A stretch of DNA of 64,000 bases from Azorinus chamasolen. Its lineage: Eukaryota > Mollusca > Bivalvia > Cardiida > Solecurtidae. This document shows positions 45,601 through 52,094 of this stretch, piece by piece (within the stretch, counting starts at the first letter, position 1; each line of letters starts with the position of its first letter). The notes under the pieces are model-generated. The model had not been told where the DNA came from and searched no databases. It saw only the letters and a list, made by a program, of their open reading frames with translations. The stretch is taken from contig OY755246.1 of NCBI GenBank assembly GCA_963576725.1, forward strand, positions 76,352,239 through 76,416,238, read 5' to 3'. The translations under genes were made by a program, and so were the position numbers.

Positions 45601-48521
45601 CTTTAAGTTATTTATCAATGTCAAAGTGTAATATGAAACCATGTAAAATTCCAAATTTTTACATTTTTTGGCAATAAAATTCCTAATTCCAGGGACATGG
45701 GCCATTGTCCCAAAAGAGTGAAAAAAAAGCCCCGTCATGAATACATGTACTTCTGTAAGAAATAAATGCATCAGGATTACTATAAAACCAGATCTATATA
45801 AATTATAATTCGGCAGGCAAACAGAGCAGACTCTGATCAGACGGCATAGGGCACACAAAAAGTCACTCGTCCTGCAATATAGACAATGAAAGCTACGCAA
45901 AATACTCACTAGCTAGTCCTGCAATATAGACAATGAAAGCTACGCAAAATACTCACTAGCTAGTCCTGCAATATAGACAATGAAAGCTACGCAAAATACT
46001 CACTAGCTAGTCCTGCAATATAGACAACAAAAGAGAGAACATGCAGGACCAGCAGACAAAAGGAATTTTAATCCCCTGAGACTCCTACAATAGCTGTCAG
46101 ATCTGGGTCTATCCTGTTTGCACTGGGGTTAAAAAGTTGTGTCTACTGTTCTTAAAGGCATGGAAAAGTGCGGTCTACTCTGTTTGCAAAGGTACGAAAG
46201 TGATAAACAGTGTAGATCTTTTCATACTCGAAGTCATCCCATTCTCAACTATTTACACCCCCTCCTTCTTTTCCCATATGGCACAGTTCTGTCTGTAATT
46301 GTAATCTACTATATTAACTGTTATTACCCTATCAGGGGTGGCAGAATCAAACGTCCGTATTGTCCGTGTTGTCCCAAAGCCATAACGGACAAGTGAAAAT
46401 TTATAGGTATTTGTTATAAATTCATCATACGGACAAGTAGAAAATAGCTTTTGACAAAAACGGACAAGTCATCCAAAATAAGATTTCGCCACCCCTGCCT
46501 ATAAATACTGGTGTGGAATGTTTCATCATGAAATACTTAAACAATAAAATCTTAATTCAGTATGGTTAACTTTGATAAGCTTCAAATTTTGAATGCCAAG
46601 TAGTGCAGACCCTGATCAGAGGGCTCCTTTCGGCTACACTTTTTGCAAATGTTCACTTCTTGTATTCAAAGGGTAATTTAAGATCTGCCATCTTCTACAG
46701 ACATTTATCACCACCTGTCAGTTACCTGATAATGATATTACATCACTTGTTAGGGGCCTTAATTAGCCTGCCATAAATTCTAGGGGGCTGTTATCACCCA
46801 CTTCACATCTGTGATTTGGCCAGCTGATAACCATCTCCTTCATGCCTACTATTACCTAGTTATGAAAATTAACTGGATGACCACTTCTTTGATTAGACAA
46901 GTCAATTGCCCTTTGGCAAACTGGTTAAAGATCTGAATTGTTACTCAAAAGATCAAAAGAAAGCAAAATATTTTACTCATATAACCTACCGGTATACATG
47001 TACTTTAAATACCTTAAAGCAAAACTGATAAGTCTGGTTTTTTCTCCAAAAAAAATCTGCTACCTAGATGGTAATAGTCTATAAGCTGCTGTAAGCTAGA
47101 TTTCAGACTTGGTAATGATAATGGAGATGATTATTTTATTTTAAATTTATAAATGTAAAAAAATCATATTCTAACTTCTCCATTCTTGAAAACTGACTGC
47201 CACAGATCTGACCATTGTGAGACGATTCTAAACAGTGGACACAGCATAGTAGTAGAGAACTTACTGCTTATACATGTATATATTATATAATACACCACTT
47301 ACTGCTCTGACACGATGCATTTTATACCCAATTTCAAGGACCGACAGGTGTTTACAATTTATTAAAAACTTTAAAAATTGCAATTTTAGCGTTTCAATAC
47401 CCCTTTACTGAATAATTATGTTTTTCTTACACTTTGCAAACTGAGTAAATCCAGATTACATGGCTACTACAGATCAAGATCTGCATTGTTTGCATATATG
47501 ATATATATAATACAGACCGTGACGCCTTTTTGAAAGCATTAAATTGTGATCATAAATAGAGCATCAGCATTTGTAGGAGAAAATGCTCTATTTATCACAA
47601 GTTTCAAAACTACAAGATTTTTTTCTTTCTTTTTCAGTAGCATTTAATCGCTATATGCTAGCCTCCTTATAGTAGATTTATGGTCTAAGAATAGCCTAGA
47701 TGAAGAAATGGGTTCTCTATTGCTCTTTATACTTACATCATAAAGTTGTATATTTCACTAACTGGAAGGTTTCCAGTTTTGCTATTCTTCAATGCCATGG
47801 CAATGAGGCAGCTGTAAGAGTACACTGGTTTTGGGTAGACCTTTTCTGGTTTCTTCTGTTGCACATGCACTTTGTTATTATTGTTCAACACACGAGCATC
47901 TTGTATTCCATTTTGCAAATGTTCAACAAGCACAGGAGATGTAAGGGACGGAGATGTGATAGTATGTACATTTTGTAATTGCTGCTGACAAAGTGTAATT
48001 GGCTGGACGGTGTATCCCAATGGGGACGAATTAATTGTTGCATTTTGAACAGTCACATACTGTATTTGTGGATGCTGTGTTGGAGTCAGCACTGCATCTT
48101 GTCCATTTATTTTCACAGCGATGGCATTTCTTGTGTTCAAATGGTTCATTTGCTGTGTGGTATTCAGAACTGGTGCATGTGTGGAATGCACTGGGAGAAC
48201 ACTCTGTGGATTGACTAACAAATTTGGATTGTTATTCTCCACTTCATTTGAAGCGTCAATGAGACTCTGTGGAACTTTTGAACTATCATTCCACTGCAGA
48301 CTCTGAAACCAGTTTGAATTGTTAACGTCTTCCATTTCAGAATAGTCCATCTGGCCATTCAATGAATCCTGAAGGCCATCCCCATTAAGAATATCATTTA
48401 ATTTGTCCGAATTCAGATTTTCTATGTCTAGAATCTGCGAGTTTACATCATTTTCTATCATGTCCAAGAAATTTGTATTCATCTGCTCCAGGTCACTTGG
48501 AAGGAAATCCATAATTGACAT
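27519..48521 (-). CDS. FOXN4: FoxN1/4 (FOXN4-like) forkhead transcription factor, five coding exons
   Basis: Join (minus strand): 48521-47737, 40293-40251, 31254-31062, 29657-29398, 27626-27519; 462 residues. The protein would be a nuclear DNA-binding regulator; family members act in neural, retinal and ciliated-cell or epithelial differentiation (family knowledge). Visible: an acidic, Asn/Gln-rich N-terminus (1-225), then the forkhead domain from about residue 231 ([16 protein letters not shown]) through [14 protein letters not shown] and the recognition helix [15 protein letters not shown] (275-289) to the GCLWALNP wing region. The [18 protein letters not shown] and SMSKPE signatures are of the FoxN1/4 type, not FoxN2/3 or FoxJ. 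Two psi-K-x-E SUMO consensus sites (IKQE at 364, IKRE at 394) follow. The C-terminal [18 protein letters not shown] block matches the acidic activation motif of FOXN4 (DPSIMDFALQGNLWEE in the human protein, from memory). Phases at the junctions are 2, 0, 1, 0, all compatible. It is somewhat shorter than vertebrate FOXN4 at the C-terminus. Exact FoxN1 versus FoxN4 naming is uncertain because invertebrates usually have one gene. Confidence 0.93.
27662..28167. mobile_element. FoxN1/4 intron: TTAA-A (27662-27945) then TTAA-B (27932-28167)
   Basis: TTAA-A minus copy with a ~58-bp insertion (GAATGAATTGAATGAAAGAC...) between the two halves of its right core (27834-27893). TTAA-B: apex CTCCATAGGAG, ends TTGAGGAAAGGGTTAA. 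Confidence 0.7.
28290..28790. mobile_element. FoxN1/4 intron: TTAA-A, TA-P (28530-28665), TTAA-A and HP4 fragments
   Basis: TTAACCTTTACCTGTTGAAT with GTAGACCCAGATAAGACAG; CAGTAGAACCTGTCTTAAGC with stem GCAGAAAGCTCCAATAGGAG; AAACCTTTTCCTCATATAAA; GGACCCAAGCTGTTTGAC. Confidence 0.62.
28794..29209. mobile_element. TA-P MITE interrupted by TTAA-B (28930-29141)
   Basis: TA-P ends CAATAGAACCTATCTTAAGT and CTTAGGACAGGTTCTACTG with TA outside. Its CTGCATTAAG site is split by a TTAA-B copy bounded by TTAA (28930-28933, 29138-29141). The TTAA-B palindrome has lost part of its right arm. Confidence 0.82.
29260..29322. mobile_element. Short foldback element (ATTTCTCCACCAAA ends)
   Basis: ATTTCTCCACCAAACCCTAA / TTAGGGTTTGGCGGAGAAAT, 19 of 20 paired. 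Same termini as 44817-44920. It lies 75 bp from FoxN1/4 exon 4. Confidence 0.7.
29398..29657 (-). CDS. FOXN4: FoxN1/4 coding exon 4 (linker with two SUMO consensus sites)
   Basis: 260 nt: acceptor TTTTTGCAG|AAAAC, donor CTTACAG|GTAAGAG. The phase-1 junction rebuilds Glu in [13 protein letters not shown], which aligns with SMANPEEL of vertebrate FOXN4. It contains [16 protein letters not shown] and VIKRESAV (two psi-K-x-E sites) and ends [11 protein letters not shown], the start of the C-terminal acidic motif. Confidence 0.88.
29795..30240 (+). mobile_element. HP6 (29795-29975) and TTAA-A (30040-30240) in FoxN1/4 intron
   Basis: GTGGAGACCCTGATCAGAGG + GCTCCTCTGGG, CCTGGTTGAAAGTGTTAA; then GTAGATCCAGATCAGACAGC + TGCTGTAGGAGC. 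Confidence 0.62.
30385..31046 (+). mobile_element. TTAA-A MITE whose core has expanded into a 63-bp tandem array
   Basis: Left arm TTTCCTTTATACATGTATAA, core AGTAGACCCAGATCAGATAA repeated about 8 times with period 63 bp (30420-30905, unit includes GTAGTGAATAGTGAGTAGAC), then a normal long arm GATTCTAAAATG... and end AAAGGGTTAA (31043-31046), 15 bases from the exon 3 donor. Confidence 0.85.
31062..31254 (-). CDS. FOXN4: FoxN1/4 coding exon 3 (recognition helix and wings)
   Basis: 193 nt: acceptor CATTTCAG|AATTC, donor CCAG|GTGAGT. It encodes [17 protein letters not shown], then a basic loop ([12 protein letters not shown]) and [20 protein letters not shown], ending SMSKP plus one base. [13 protein letters not shown] is the DNA-contact helix of the FoxN family. 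A TTAA-A MITE ends at 31046, 15 bases into the downstream intron. Confidence 0.94.
31305..31530. mobile_element. TA-P MITE with inserted foldback hairpin
   Basis: GACAGGTGGCTACTAAATGC ... CAACTGCCACCTGG, then GTTCTCAAGTTTTGGATTGG / CCAATCAAAAGCTTGAGAAC (31430-31495, same hairpin as 1898-2079), then GTGTTCAGATAATC and GTGTAACTGTAATT. Confidence 0.62.
31740..31919. mobile_element. 180-bp near-perfect foldback element
   Basis: GATACATATACTCGTCTTAC / GTAAGACTGGTACTGTATC arms; long stem with GTGTCTTCTTACAACTGTTA and ACAAACTGTCCTGATAAC; apex GTGTCCTCGGCTACGCCTCG + GACAC. A half copy lies at 31565-31605. 31920-32329 is otherwise unrecognised apart from an HP4 scrap at 32020. Confidence 0.75.
32330..32579 (-). 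mobile_element. TTAA-A MITE, intact (250 bp)
   Basis: TTAACCCTTTCCCTGTTCTA ... ATGAGGGAAAGGGTTAA, TTAA at both ends; core GACCCTGATCAGACGGCTCC + TCTAGGAGCC..., near-perfect stem. A good reference copy of the subfamily with the long arm TATTCATGGACAAAATAG. Confidence 0.92.
32576..33124 (-). mobile_element. TTAA-A MITE with core expanded into a 61-bp array
   Basis: Shares TTAA with the previous copy. Left arm CCCTCTCCCTCATGAGCATT; array 32702-33070 of six 61-bp units TCTATATAATGCTGTAAGCA + AATAGAGAACCTGGTCAGAC...; right end ATGAGAAAAGGGTTAA. Confidence 0.85.
33205..34705. mobile_element. Pearl/HINE-type element with 152-bp tandem core and ACGG microsatellite
   Basis: Starts near ACAAGAGATGTCACAGTCAC. 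Subterminal inverted repeats ATGCCCCCAAA (33228-33238) and TTTGGGGGCAT (34690-34700) pair; the latter forms a 3' hairpin ATGCCCGCC...GGGGGCAT (34681-34700). Between them are about nine copies of a unit containing GTGACCTTGACCTTTGACC. Spacing is 151-152 bp except the first (about 117 bp, internal deletion). An (ACGG/ACAG)n stretch follows at 34556-34665. Tandem core plus tetranucleotide tract plus terminal hairpin is the layout of bivalve pearl elements, thought to be Helentron-associated. Open frames here are translations of the repeat. Confidence 0.8.
34752..34988 (-). mobile_element. TTAA-A MITE, right core deleted
   Basis: TTTTCCCTGTTGAATATTTG, GACATCGTGAATATTTATTA, GCAGATCCTGATCAGATGG + CTCC, then directly to ATATGAGGGAAAC. 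Confidence 0.68.
34989..36141. other. FoxN1/4 intron: mostly unrecognised, two hairpin scraps
   Basis: A small palindrome TCATGTGATCACA/TGGTCACATGATC (35450-35480); a core GTAGACCCCAATCAGACGGC + TCCTATAGGAG (35640-35700); an HP4 hairpin GTTTAGATCCAGACAAAATG / CTTGTCAGAATCC (35880-35945). No exon seen. Confidence 0.45.
36142..36363 (+). repeat. 37-bp minisatellite, 6 copies
   Basis: Unit GAAATGGGCTTACAAATGAG + GGAACTGCAGAATTACT, nearly identical copies, period exactly 37. Confidence 0.93.
36403..36843 (-). mobile_element. Two degraded TTAA-A MITEs (36403-36650, 36650-36843)
   Basis: TTAACCCTTTGCATTAAAC, GCAGACACAGATCAGCC; then CTGTTGAATATTCATGTAAG, apex CTCCTACAGGAG with short stem, GAAGGAAAGGC. 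Confidence 0.62.
36844..37892. other. FoxN1/4 intron: hAT-like fragment, HP4 scraps, remainder unrecognised
   Basis: 36899-37030 (TTCATTCCCAATGCAATAGC, CCAAATTGGGGAAAAATTCC) is related to the element at 45393-45734. HP4 right halves at 37190-37215 and 37355-37380 (CTCATCAGGATCCAAGCTG). 37416-37892 shows nothing. Confidence 0.4.
37893..38146 (-). mobile_element. TTAA-A MITE, near full length
   Basis: GAACCCTTTCCTCCATGAAT, CCGACCCTGATCAGACGGTT + CCTTCAGG, GGAGAAAAGGGTTAA. Confidence 0.78.
38215..38466 (-). mobile_element. hAT-like element fragment (relative of 45393-45734)
   Basis: On the minus strand: CATTCCCAATGCAAATAAGT, ATTTTCCCCAATTTGGAGAA; inverted relative to 36899-37030. Termini not clear. 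Confidence 0.45.
38474..39573. mobile_element. Four TTAA-A MITEs (38474-38739, 38857-39068, 39163-39365, 39366-39573)
   Basis: First is full length (TTAACCCTTTCCCTTCATAT ... GAACAGGGAAAGGGTTA; core AGACCCAGATCAGATGGTTC + CTGTAAGAG). Second minus (GCAGACCCTTTTCAGGTGG). Third and fourth plus, abutting (CTAGACCAGATCTGAAG; GTAGAACCAGATCAGACAGC + TCCAATAGGAG). 39574-39952 has scraps of the same family. Confidence 0.7.
39953..40243 (-). mobile_element. TTAA-A MITE with 53-bp core duplication, next to the 43-nt exon
   Basis: CTCATTACTCCATCAATGTT ..., CAAACAGAGCAGACCCTGAT + CAGATGGCTCC twice in tandem, right terminus AAAGGGGGTTAA at 40243, seven bases from the exon 2 donor site. Confidence 0.8.
40251..40293 (-). 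CDS. FOXN4: FoxN1/4 coding exon 2, 43-nt forkhead exon
   Basis: Acceptor CTTTTCAG|A, donor AAG|GTATGTG. It adds one base to the split codon (ATA, Ile) and then encodes [14 protein letters not shown], the forkhead stretch leading into recognition helix 3. The fit to the family and to both phases is exact. It is a very small exon between introns of about 7.4 and 9.0 kb. The terminal TTAA of a MITE (40240-40243) begins at intron position +8, so only the core donor separates exon and transposon. Confidence 0.92.
40376..40468 (-). mobile_element. TTAA-A partial, right half
   Basis: AGACTCCTTCAGGAGGTGTC + TGATCTGGGTC, GGAGAAAGGGTTAA. Confidence 0.65.
40469..42404. other. FoxN1/4 intron: long stretch mostly without repeats
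   Basis: The least repeat-like part of the intron. It has a 106-codon plus-strand open frame (40454-40774) with no recognisable domain. A TTAA-B/TTAA-A scrap is at 41690-41790 (CTACTGAAAAGATGCATTTA), an HP4-like hairpin at 42185-42250 (GTTTGGGTCCAGTTGAGA), and ACATGTACATTATGTATACA, a small palindrome, near 41905. No splice-bounded coding exon seen. Confidence 0.4.
42405..42676. mobile_element. TTAA-A composite (plus half 42405-42510, minus half 42515-42676)
   Basis: GTAGACCCTGATCAGTCTGC with the apex deleted; then GCAGACCCTGATCAGAGGGT + TCCTACAG, GAGAGGAAAGGGTTAG. Confidence 0.62.
43003..43231 (+). mobile_element. TTAA-A MITE, full length, minimal core
   Basis: TTAACCCTTTTCCTCATATA ... CCAGGGAAAGGGTTAA; core GTAGACCTAGATCAGAAGTC + TGATCAGGG lacks the CTCC apex. 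Confidence 0.8.
43232..44230. other. FoxN1/4 intron: no feature supported
   Basis: A 133-codon plus-strand open frame (43270-43671) has no recognisable domain or splice context; about one frame of this length is expected by chance in a window this size (rough estimate). A GAGAAATAATGATTTTAGCA stretch at 43693 resembles 44910-44933. Confidence 0.4.
44231..44389. mobile_element. ~159-bp foldback element
   Basis: AAGAAATGAATGACGTG / CACGTCATTCATTTCTT-type arms, CCGGTGTTCATTAGGTTATG / CATAACCTCATGAACACCGG, apex GAAGCCCTTCGGGCTTC. Confidence 0.8.
44655..44920. mobile_element. TTAA-A core duplicated in tandem, and a foldback element (44817-44920)
   Basis: GAGCAGACCTTGACCGGATG + GCTCCTTA...CTGGGTCTACTCTCT twice (44690-44766). 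Foldback: ATTTCTCCACCAAACTGGGT / GGGCTTTGTGGAGAAAT with inner TATGACCAC/GTGGTCACA, related to 29260-29322. Confidence 0.65.
44936..45219 (-). mobile_element. Full-length tRNA-derived SINE with target-site duplication
   Basis: On the minus strand it starts GGGGCCTCCGTGGCCGAGTG with an A box (TGGCCGAGTGGTTAA) and a B box (GGTTCGAATCCC about 55 bp on), then a body containing GAGGAAGCCTTCCAGCTGGC, and ends GTTAAAACGATGTAAAACC plus an A tail. It is bounded by 12-bp direct repeats TTTAGTAYTTGG (44924-44935 and 45220-45231, one C/T difference). Head and core resemble molluscan Meta-domain SINEs (BivaMD type, recalled, not checked). Confidence 0.85.
45379..46132 (-). mobile_element. TTAA-A MITE split by an hAT-like element and a 47-bp array
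   Basis: Left end ATCCCTTTCCCTCATG, continuing after the inserted element as CATGAATACATGTACTTCTG...; core GCAGACTCTGATCAGACGGC; array of 47-bp units GTCCTGCAATATAGACAATG + AAAGCTACGC... (45869-46026, about 3.3 copies); right half GACTCCTACAATAGCTGTCA + GATCTGGGTC. Confidence 0.75.
45393..45734. mobile_element. hAT-like MITE inside the TTAA-A copy
   Basis: CTGGGCTTTTTTGGCC / GAGTGAAAAAAAAGCCCCG imperfect terminal inverted repeats; TCATG direct repeats at 45388-45392 and 45735-45739. Internal CCCAATGGCAAAAAGTATGT and CCTCGATTTATTCAGTACAA recur at 51282-51545. Confidence 0.68.
46333..46497. mobile_element. hAT-like MITE, 165 bp
   Basis: CAGGGGTGGCAGAATC / GATTTCGCCACCCCTG termini (CAGGGGTG is an hAT-type end), 5-bp direct repeats CCTAT outside (46328-46332, 46498-46502), three internal CGGACAAGT motifs. 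A classical hAT would give 8 bp, so the superfamily is tentative. Confidence 0.7.
46545..46680 (+). mobile_element. HP6 element, partial
   Basis: GTGCAGACCCTGATCAGAGG + GCTCCTTTCGG, CTACACTTTTTGC. 46681-47394 is AT-rich intron with no recognised feature. Confidence 0.55.
47395..47715. mobile_element. TTAA-A remnant (47395-47500) and TTAA-B MITE (47515-47715) next to exon 1
   Basis: CCCCTTTACTGAATAATTAT; then ATCATAAATAGAGCATCAGC ... GCTCTATTTATCACA, AGAATAGCCTAGATGAAG + AAATGGGTT. Its end is 22 bases from the exon 1 donor (47736). Confidence 0.68.
47737..48521 (-). CDS. FOXN4: FoxN1/4 coding exon 1 (N-terminus and start of forkhead)
   Basis: Open from ATG (48521-48519) for 261 codons plus two bases, then a strong donor AT|GTAAGT (intron starts 47736). 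It encodes [13 protein letters not shown]... and ends in the forkhead segment VSEIYNFM. By my rough estimate an open frame this long is very unlikely by chance in DNA of this composition. A pyrimidine-rich acceptor (TTTTCTTTTCAG, exon from about 48536) sits 15 bases upstream of the ATG, so the 5' UTR is split and this is not the first transcribed exon. A second in-frame Met is at codon 4; the first is chosen as the longest start after the acceptor. The downstream end of the exon is 22 bp from a TTAA-B MITE terminus. Confidence 0.93.
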
Positions 48522-48589
48522 TGTAATTTATATACTCTGAAAAGAAAAGAAACAAACAGTGACAAACATATAAAACCTCCGCAAACAGT

Positions 48590-49085
48590 CGACCCAGATC
48601 AAACAGCTCCTGATTAATATTAATGATGTCATCATTTTTCACTGAATAATGGGTTAACCCTTTCCCTCATATAAACGCGTTTTCACGCATTTGCAAACAG
48701 AGTAGACCCAGATCAGATGGCTCCTATAGGAGACGTCTGATCAGGGTCTGCTGTTAGCTAACAGAATTTGATAGATCTGTTTCCTTGCCTTCTAAAATGT
48801 CTACAATGTTCCACCTTCCATATTTCTTTGTAACTATTTTGCTATGAATATTCAGTAGGTATTGAAATTTGAAACAAACATAGAACAGGGAAAGGGTTAA
48901 GAAATAACATTTAATAAAAGTAAAAGATTGTTTTCATATGGCACACAGCAAGAAATTTTGGCTATTGCACATGCTGCAGAAATGAGCATACCCAAATGTA
49001 CTAGTACAGCTTACAGGAGAAATCTGATCTGGGTCTACCCTGGTTGCAAGGGTGTTAAGTGCATATTTATGGAAGTAGAAGGTTA
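48590..49085. mobile_element. TTAA-A cluster in the 5' intron (intact copy 48654-48900)
   Basis: A scrap at 48590-48657; an intact plus copy TTAACCCTTTCCCTCATATA ... GAACAGGGAAAGGGTTAA with core GACCCAGATCAGATGGCTCC + TATAGGAG; then a decayed minus copy to 49085. Neighbours share TTAA at 48654-7 and 48897-900. Confidence 0.85.
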
Positions 49086-49473
49086 AAAGGGTCAAGCACA
49101 ATTTGACAGCACCGAGGGAAATTGTACAGTATAGAACAGAATAAATAATATAACACCAAAAACATTTTCAGCCTTCAAAACTCTCAACAACCCCACAAGA
49201 GCCTCACATCTACAAGCACAGTTGGGTCTTTAGTGGTTTCGACCTCGAGATATTTTCCTGGACTATTTAACAAGCATTCCATCTGCAACAACATTCATTC
49301 ACTTTCTATAAATTTGTAATATGCATTTGTTGAATGTGCACGACAGGAATGATTTACAATTTGCACAGATGATCAAATATATACCTGCAAAAAAAGAGAG
49401 CAAAATGTCAGTTTCACATGTGATCGACATGACGGTACACTTTGACAGAAAATATTTCTTATTTTGCACTTAC

Positions 49474-49650
49474 CAGATAAAAGGTACCCTCCAAAAATCT
49501 TCACCAGTTTGCTTGAAATAATTCCTTCAATCCAATACACAGACTGTCACAAGTTTCATTCTTGCAATAAGCATTCCAAAAAAAAATTCGAAAAATTTCA
49601 GTTCAAATTTTCACAGGAAGTTGTAGAAACCTCGTAGTAAATCAGTTGGG
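49474..49650 (-). other. Putative FoxN1/4 5' untranslated first exon
   Basis: A strong minus-strand donor, TCTG|GTAAGTG, ends at 49474. It could splice to the acceptor at 48536 just before the FoxN1/4 start codon (intron about 940 bp). The upstream limit is a guess placed below the CCAAT boxes at 49.7 kb. Inference from splice signals and spacing only. Confidence 0.4.
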
Positions 49651-49696
49651 CGACCTCACAACAAAGAAACGTAATACGTTTAAAATAGTACGATTT

Positions 49697-49774
49697 GATT
49701 GGATAAATGTTTCAAAGGGGTTCACGCGATTGGTGGATCCATGGTTACCCTGTCAAAGCAACTTCCATATTTGG
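49697..49774 (-). promoter_or_regulatory. Putative FoxN1/4 promoter elements: two CCAAT boxes and a CArG box
   Basis: Read on the minus strand there are two CCAATC boxes (49702-49697 and 49733-49728, 31 bp apart). Upstream is a perfect CArG/SRF-type box CCATATTTGG (49765-49774, CC(A/T)6GG). This stretch is unusually free of repeats for the window and lies just upstream of the donor at 49474. Function is inferred. Confidence 0.35.
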
Positions 49775-50493
49775 AATATCGGCCATTAGGCGGAGTAAAT
49801 TGGAGCAGGTGCCCGTTCATGCTAGAGAATGTGTTCGATTTTGAAACTTAATTTTAAGACTTCTTGAATACTCTTTCCACTTAATTTTTAATTCTTTGCA
49901 ATTCTTGCAACTTTAAGTTTCCTTATACGTGCAATTGCGAAATGTTAAAATGTTTCAAAGACCATAAAATTCAATTACACCTGTTAATTGGCAAAGGACT
50001 GGTCGGCCATTGGCGGTCTATTATTAGCGGACAAGGTTAAAGTTGACTGGTTAACAAAGTTCATAGTTGAAACACGAAAATCAATAACGCAGAAATAGAG
50101 AATCGTGAACCGACCTGGTCACGGTTCGCAGAAGGCCGATTGAGGCTACCAAAAGGATTTGAAACAATTTTTGTAACCAAATAGAGTTACTCCCCTTCCT
50201 CCTCGGACTCTGAAGAAATTCATACTAGTTGAAAATTCCACTGTGGATTTTGGGGTCTTTAAAAGAGAATAAAATATCACCGTGTTCATTTGTAAGTTCT
50301 TCGGTATATATATTTTACGCATGATACACGCATTACACGTGTCATCATCCAGAAACACGTTTAAGTAGGATGATTTTGTTAGGGGCGTTGCCCTTACACA
50401 CTTACACATGCTCAATACTGGTATTACTTTATTTTTTATAACAGCTTTATGAACTAAAATTGAATAGTCTTTTCACTCAATCAAGGTAATTTT
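49775..50493. other. Upstream of FoxN1/4: no repeat or gene recognised
   Basis: Low-repeat stretch behind the putative promoter. An 89-codon minus-strand open frame (50146-50415) has no recognisable domain. Confidence 0.4.
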
Positions 50494-50702
50494 GTTAACT
50501 CTTTCCTTCATATAAATGCATATGGTATTCATGTTTTTGCAAACAGAGTAGACCTGGATTTGAAGATCCTGCAAGAGCAATTAATCTGATCAGGATCTGT
50601 TCTGCTTGCTTAAGGATTTCTGTAAGATCTGACTCTACAGTTAGTAACTGCCTTACTCAGGGCCGTACCCAGAAATTTTTTGCTGGGGGGGGGGGGGGGG
50701 GG
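50494..50702 (+). mobile_element. TTAA-A MITE truncated by another element starting CAGGGCCGTACCCAG
   Basis: TTAACTCTTTCCTTCATATA, GTAGACCTGGATTTGAAG, GATCAGGATCTGTTCTGC; the long arm stops near 50650. At 50658 CAGGGCCGTACCCAGAAATT resembles an hAT-type terminus, followed by 18 consecutive G (50685-50702). Confidence 0.55.
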
Positions 50703-52094
50703 CGAGTTGGGGTGGGCACGGGAGGCGTGTCCCCTCCTGGTAGTCGATTTTTTTTGATATGCCGCATTGAATGGTGCAATTTCCTACTACATGTATATGA
50801 ATCACTCTATCAAGATATAATTTTATGTTATATTATAGGAAATTGGCTCCTTTTTACACATGGATTTTAGTGTATAGACTTAAAGCATGATGAATGATCA
50901 CCAATGTTTCAATGCAGGGGCTTTGTATAATTATATTAACACCAAAAGTTGTGATCAAGGCTAAAGTTTTTTTGCCATTTACAGACACACATATGAACAT
51001 GATTAAAGTTTTTTGCCATTGGCAGACAGACAGACATTTGATTATGTTTTTTAAGCTTTTCGCCATGGACAGACTCTGCATTATTCATCTCAGAGCTAGC
51101 ATCCGCTTACCGGTATGTCTTTATTCTAAATGTGAAAACAACCCTGATCAAAACTACAAACATCAAATGTTACAGTTTACCAAGAGGGTCATGATGGCCC
51201 TTATTCGTTCACCTGGTTATAACAGATTTATGTGTACAATGAAAAAGACATTCCATTTTACCTTATTTTACAATAATATTTTGGCCGATTTTATAGCCCT
51301 TATTCGGGTATATTCCCAATAGTAAAAGGGGTGTTTTGCACCCATTTTTGGGAGGAAAATTCCCAATCTCTCAAGTTACAAATAAAATCCATGAAAAAAC
51401 GTTAAGAAACCTCGATTTATTCAGTACAATCGGCCTGGGGACGAAGATCATTTTTACCTTTTTTATCATTCGAAATGTTCAGTTATTTTTTCATTTCTAG
51501 TTACTGATCAATGTCAGTAAAACGCTTATCGGTCAAAGTGCATACTGCTTTTTGTAGCTATGCTATAGCGTCTTGATACGTCATTCCCATCGTCTTAATT
51601 TTGCGACAATGTTTCCTCGCTTAATTAATATACCTGCCACATGTGGTATTTGTGGAAACGCAGCAATTTGCATTTTGACACAACTGGTTCCTGAACAATT
51701 TATGAACTCCAGTATTGCGAAAACTGGAACCAACTCGTGATTACATAATTCGGGTCTTCTCCGCGGGGGTTCCTCTGATTGGTCTATACCAAAATAGGCC
51801 AAGCGTGGATCACAACATGACAGCATGCTAAAGGTGGTATGTGTGTGTAGAGAACTAAAAGATAATCTCCCCGAGGTAGGAAAATATCAGTCACTGAAAA
51901 ATAGCCTTGGTAAAATTTCAAATAGCTGAAAACTAAAAAGGGACCCATTAACAAAAATGGTATCTTGGGAGCCAGCTGGGGGGGGGCACCTGGGTAAGGG
52001 CCTGTTACTCTGTGAGCAAAGGTGTGAAAAATTAAGCATTGAATTTGGTATGATATGACTGTTCTATAAAATTGTCTATGGTTATGTTGCTGTT
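50703..52094. other. Intergenic: hAT-like fragment 51282-51545, rest unrecognised
   Basis: Imperfect ~55-bp repeats with AAAGTTTTTTGCCATT...CAGACA at 50945-51075. 51282-51545 repeats the interior of the element at 45393 (ATTTTGGCCGATTTTATAGC, CTCGATTTATTCAGTACAAT). A TTAA-A right-end scrap lies at 51995-52040. No gene. Confidence 0.45.

Noticed and set aside
47700..48306. Plus-strand open frames opposite FoxN1/4 exon 1
   Set aside because: Antisense shadows of a real coding exon.
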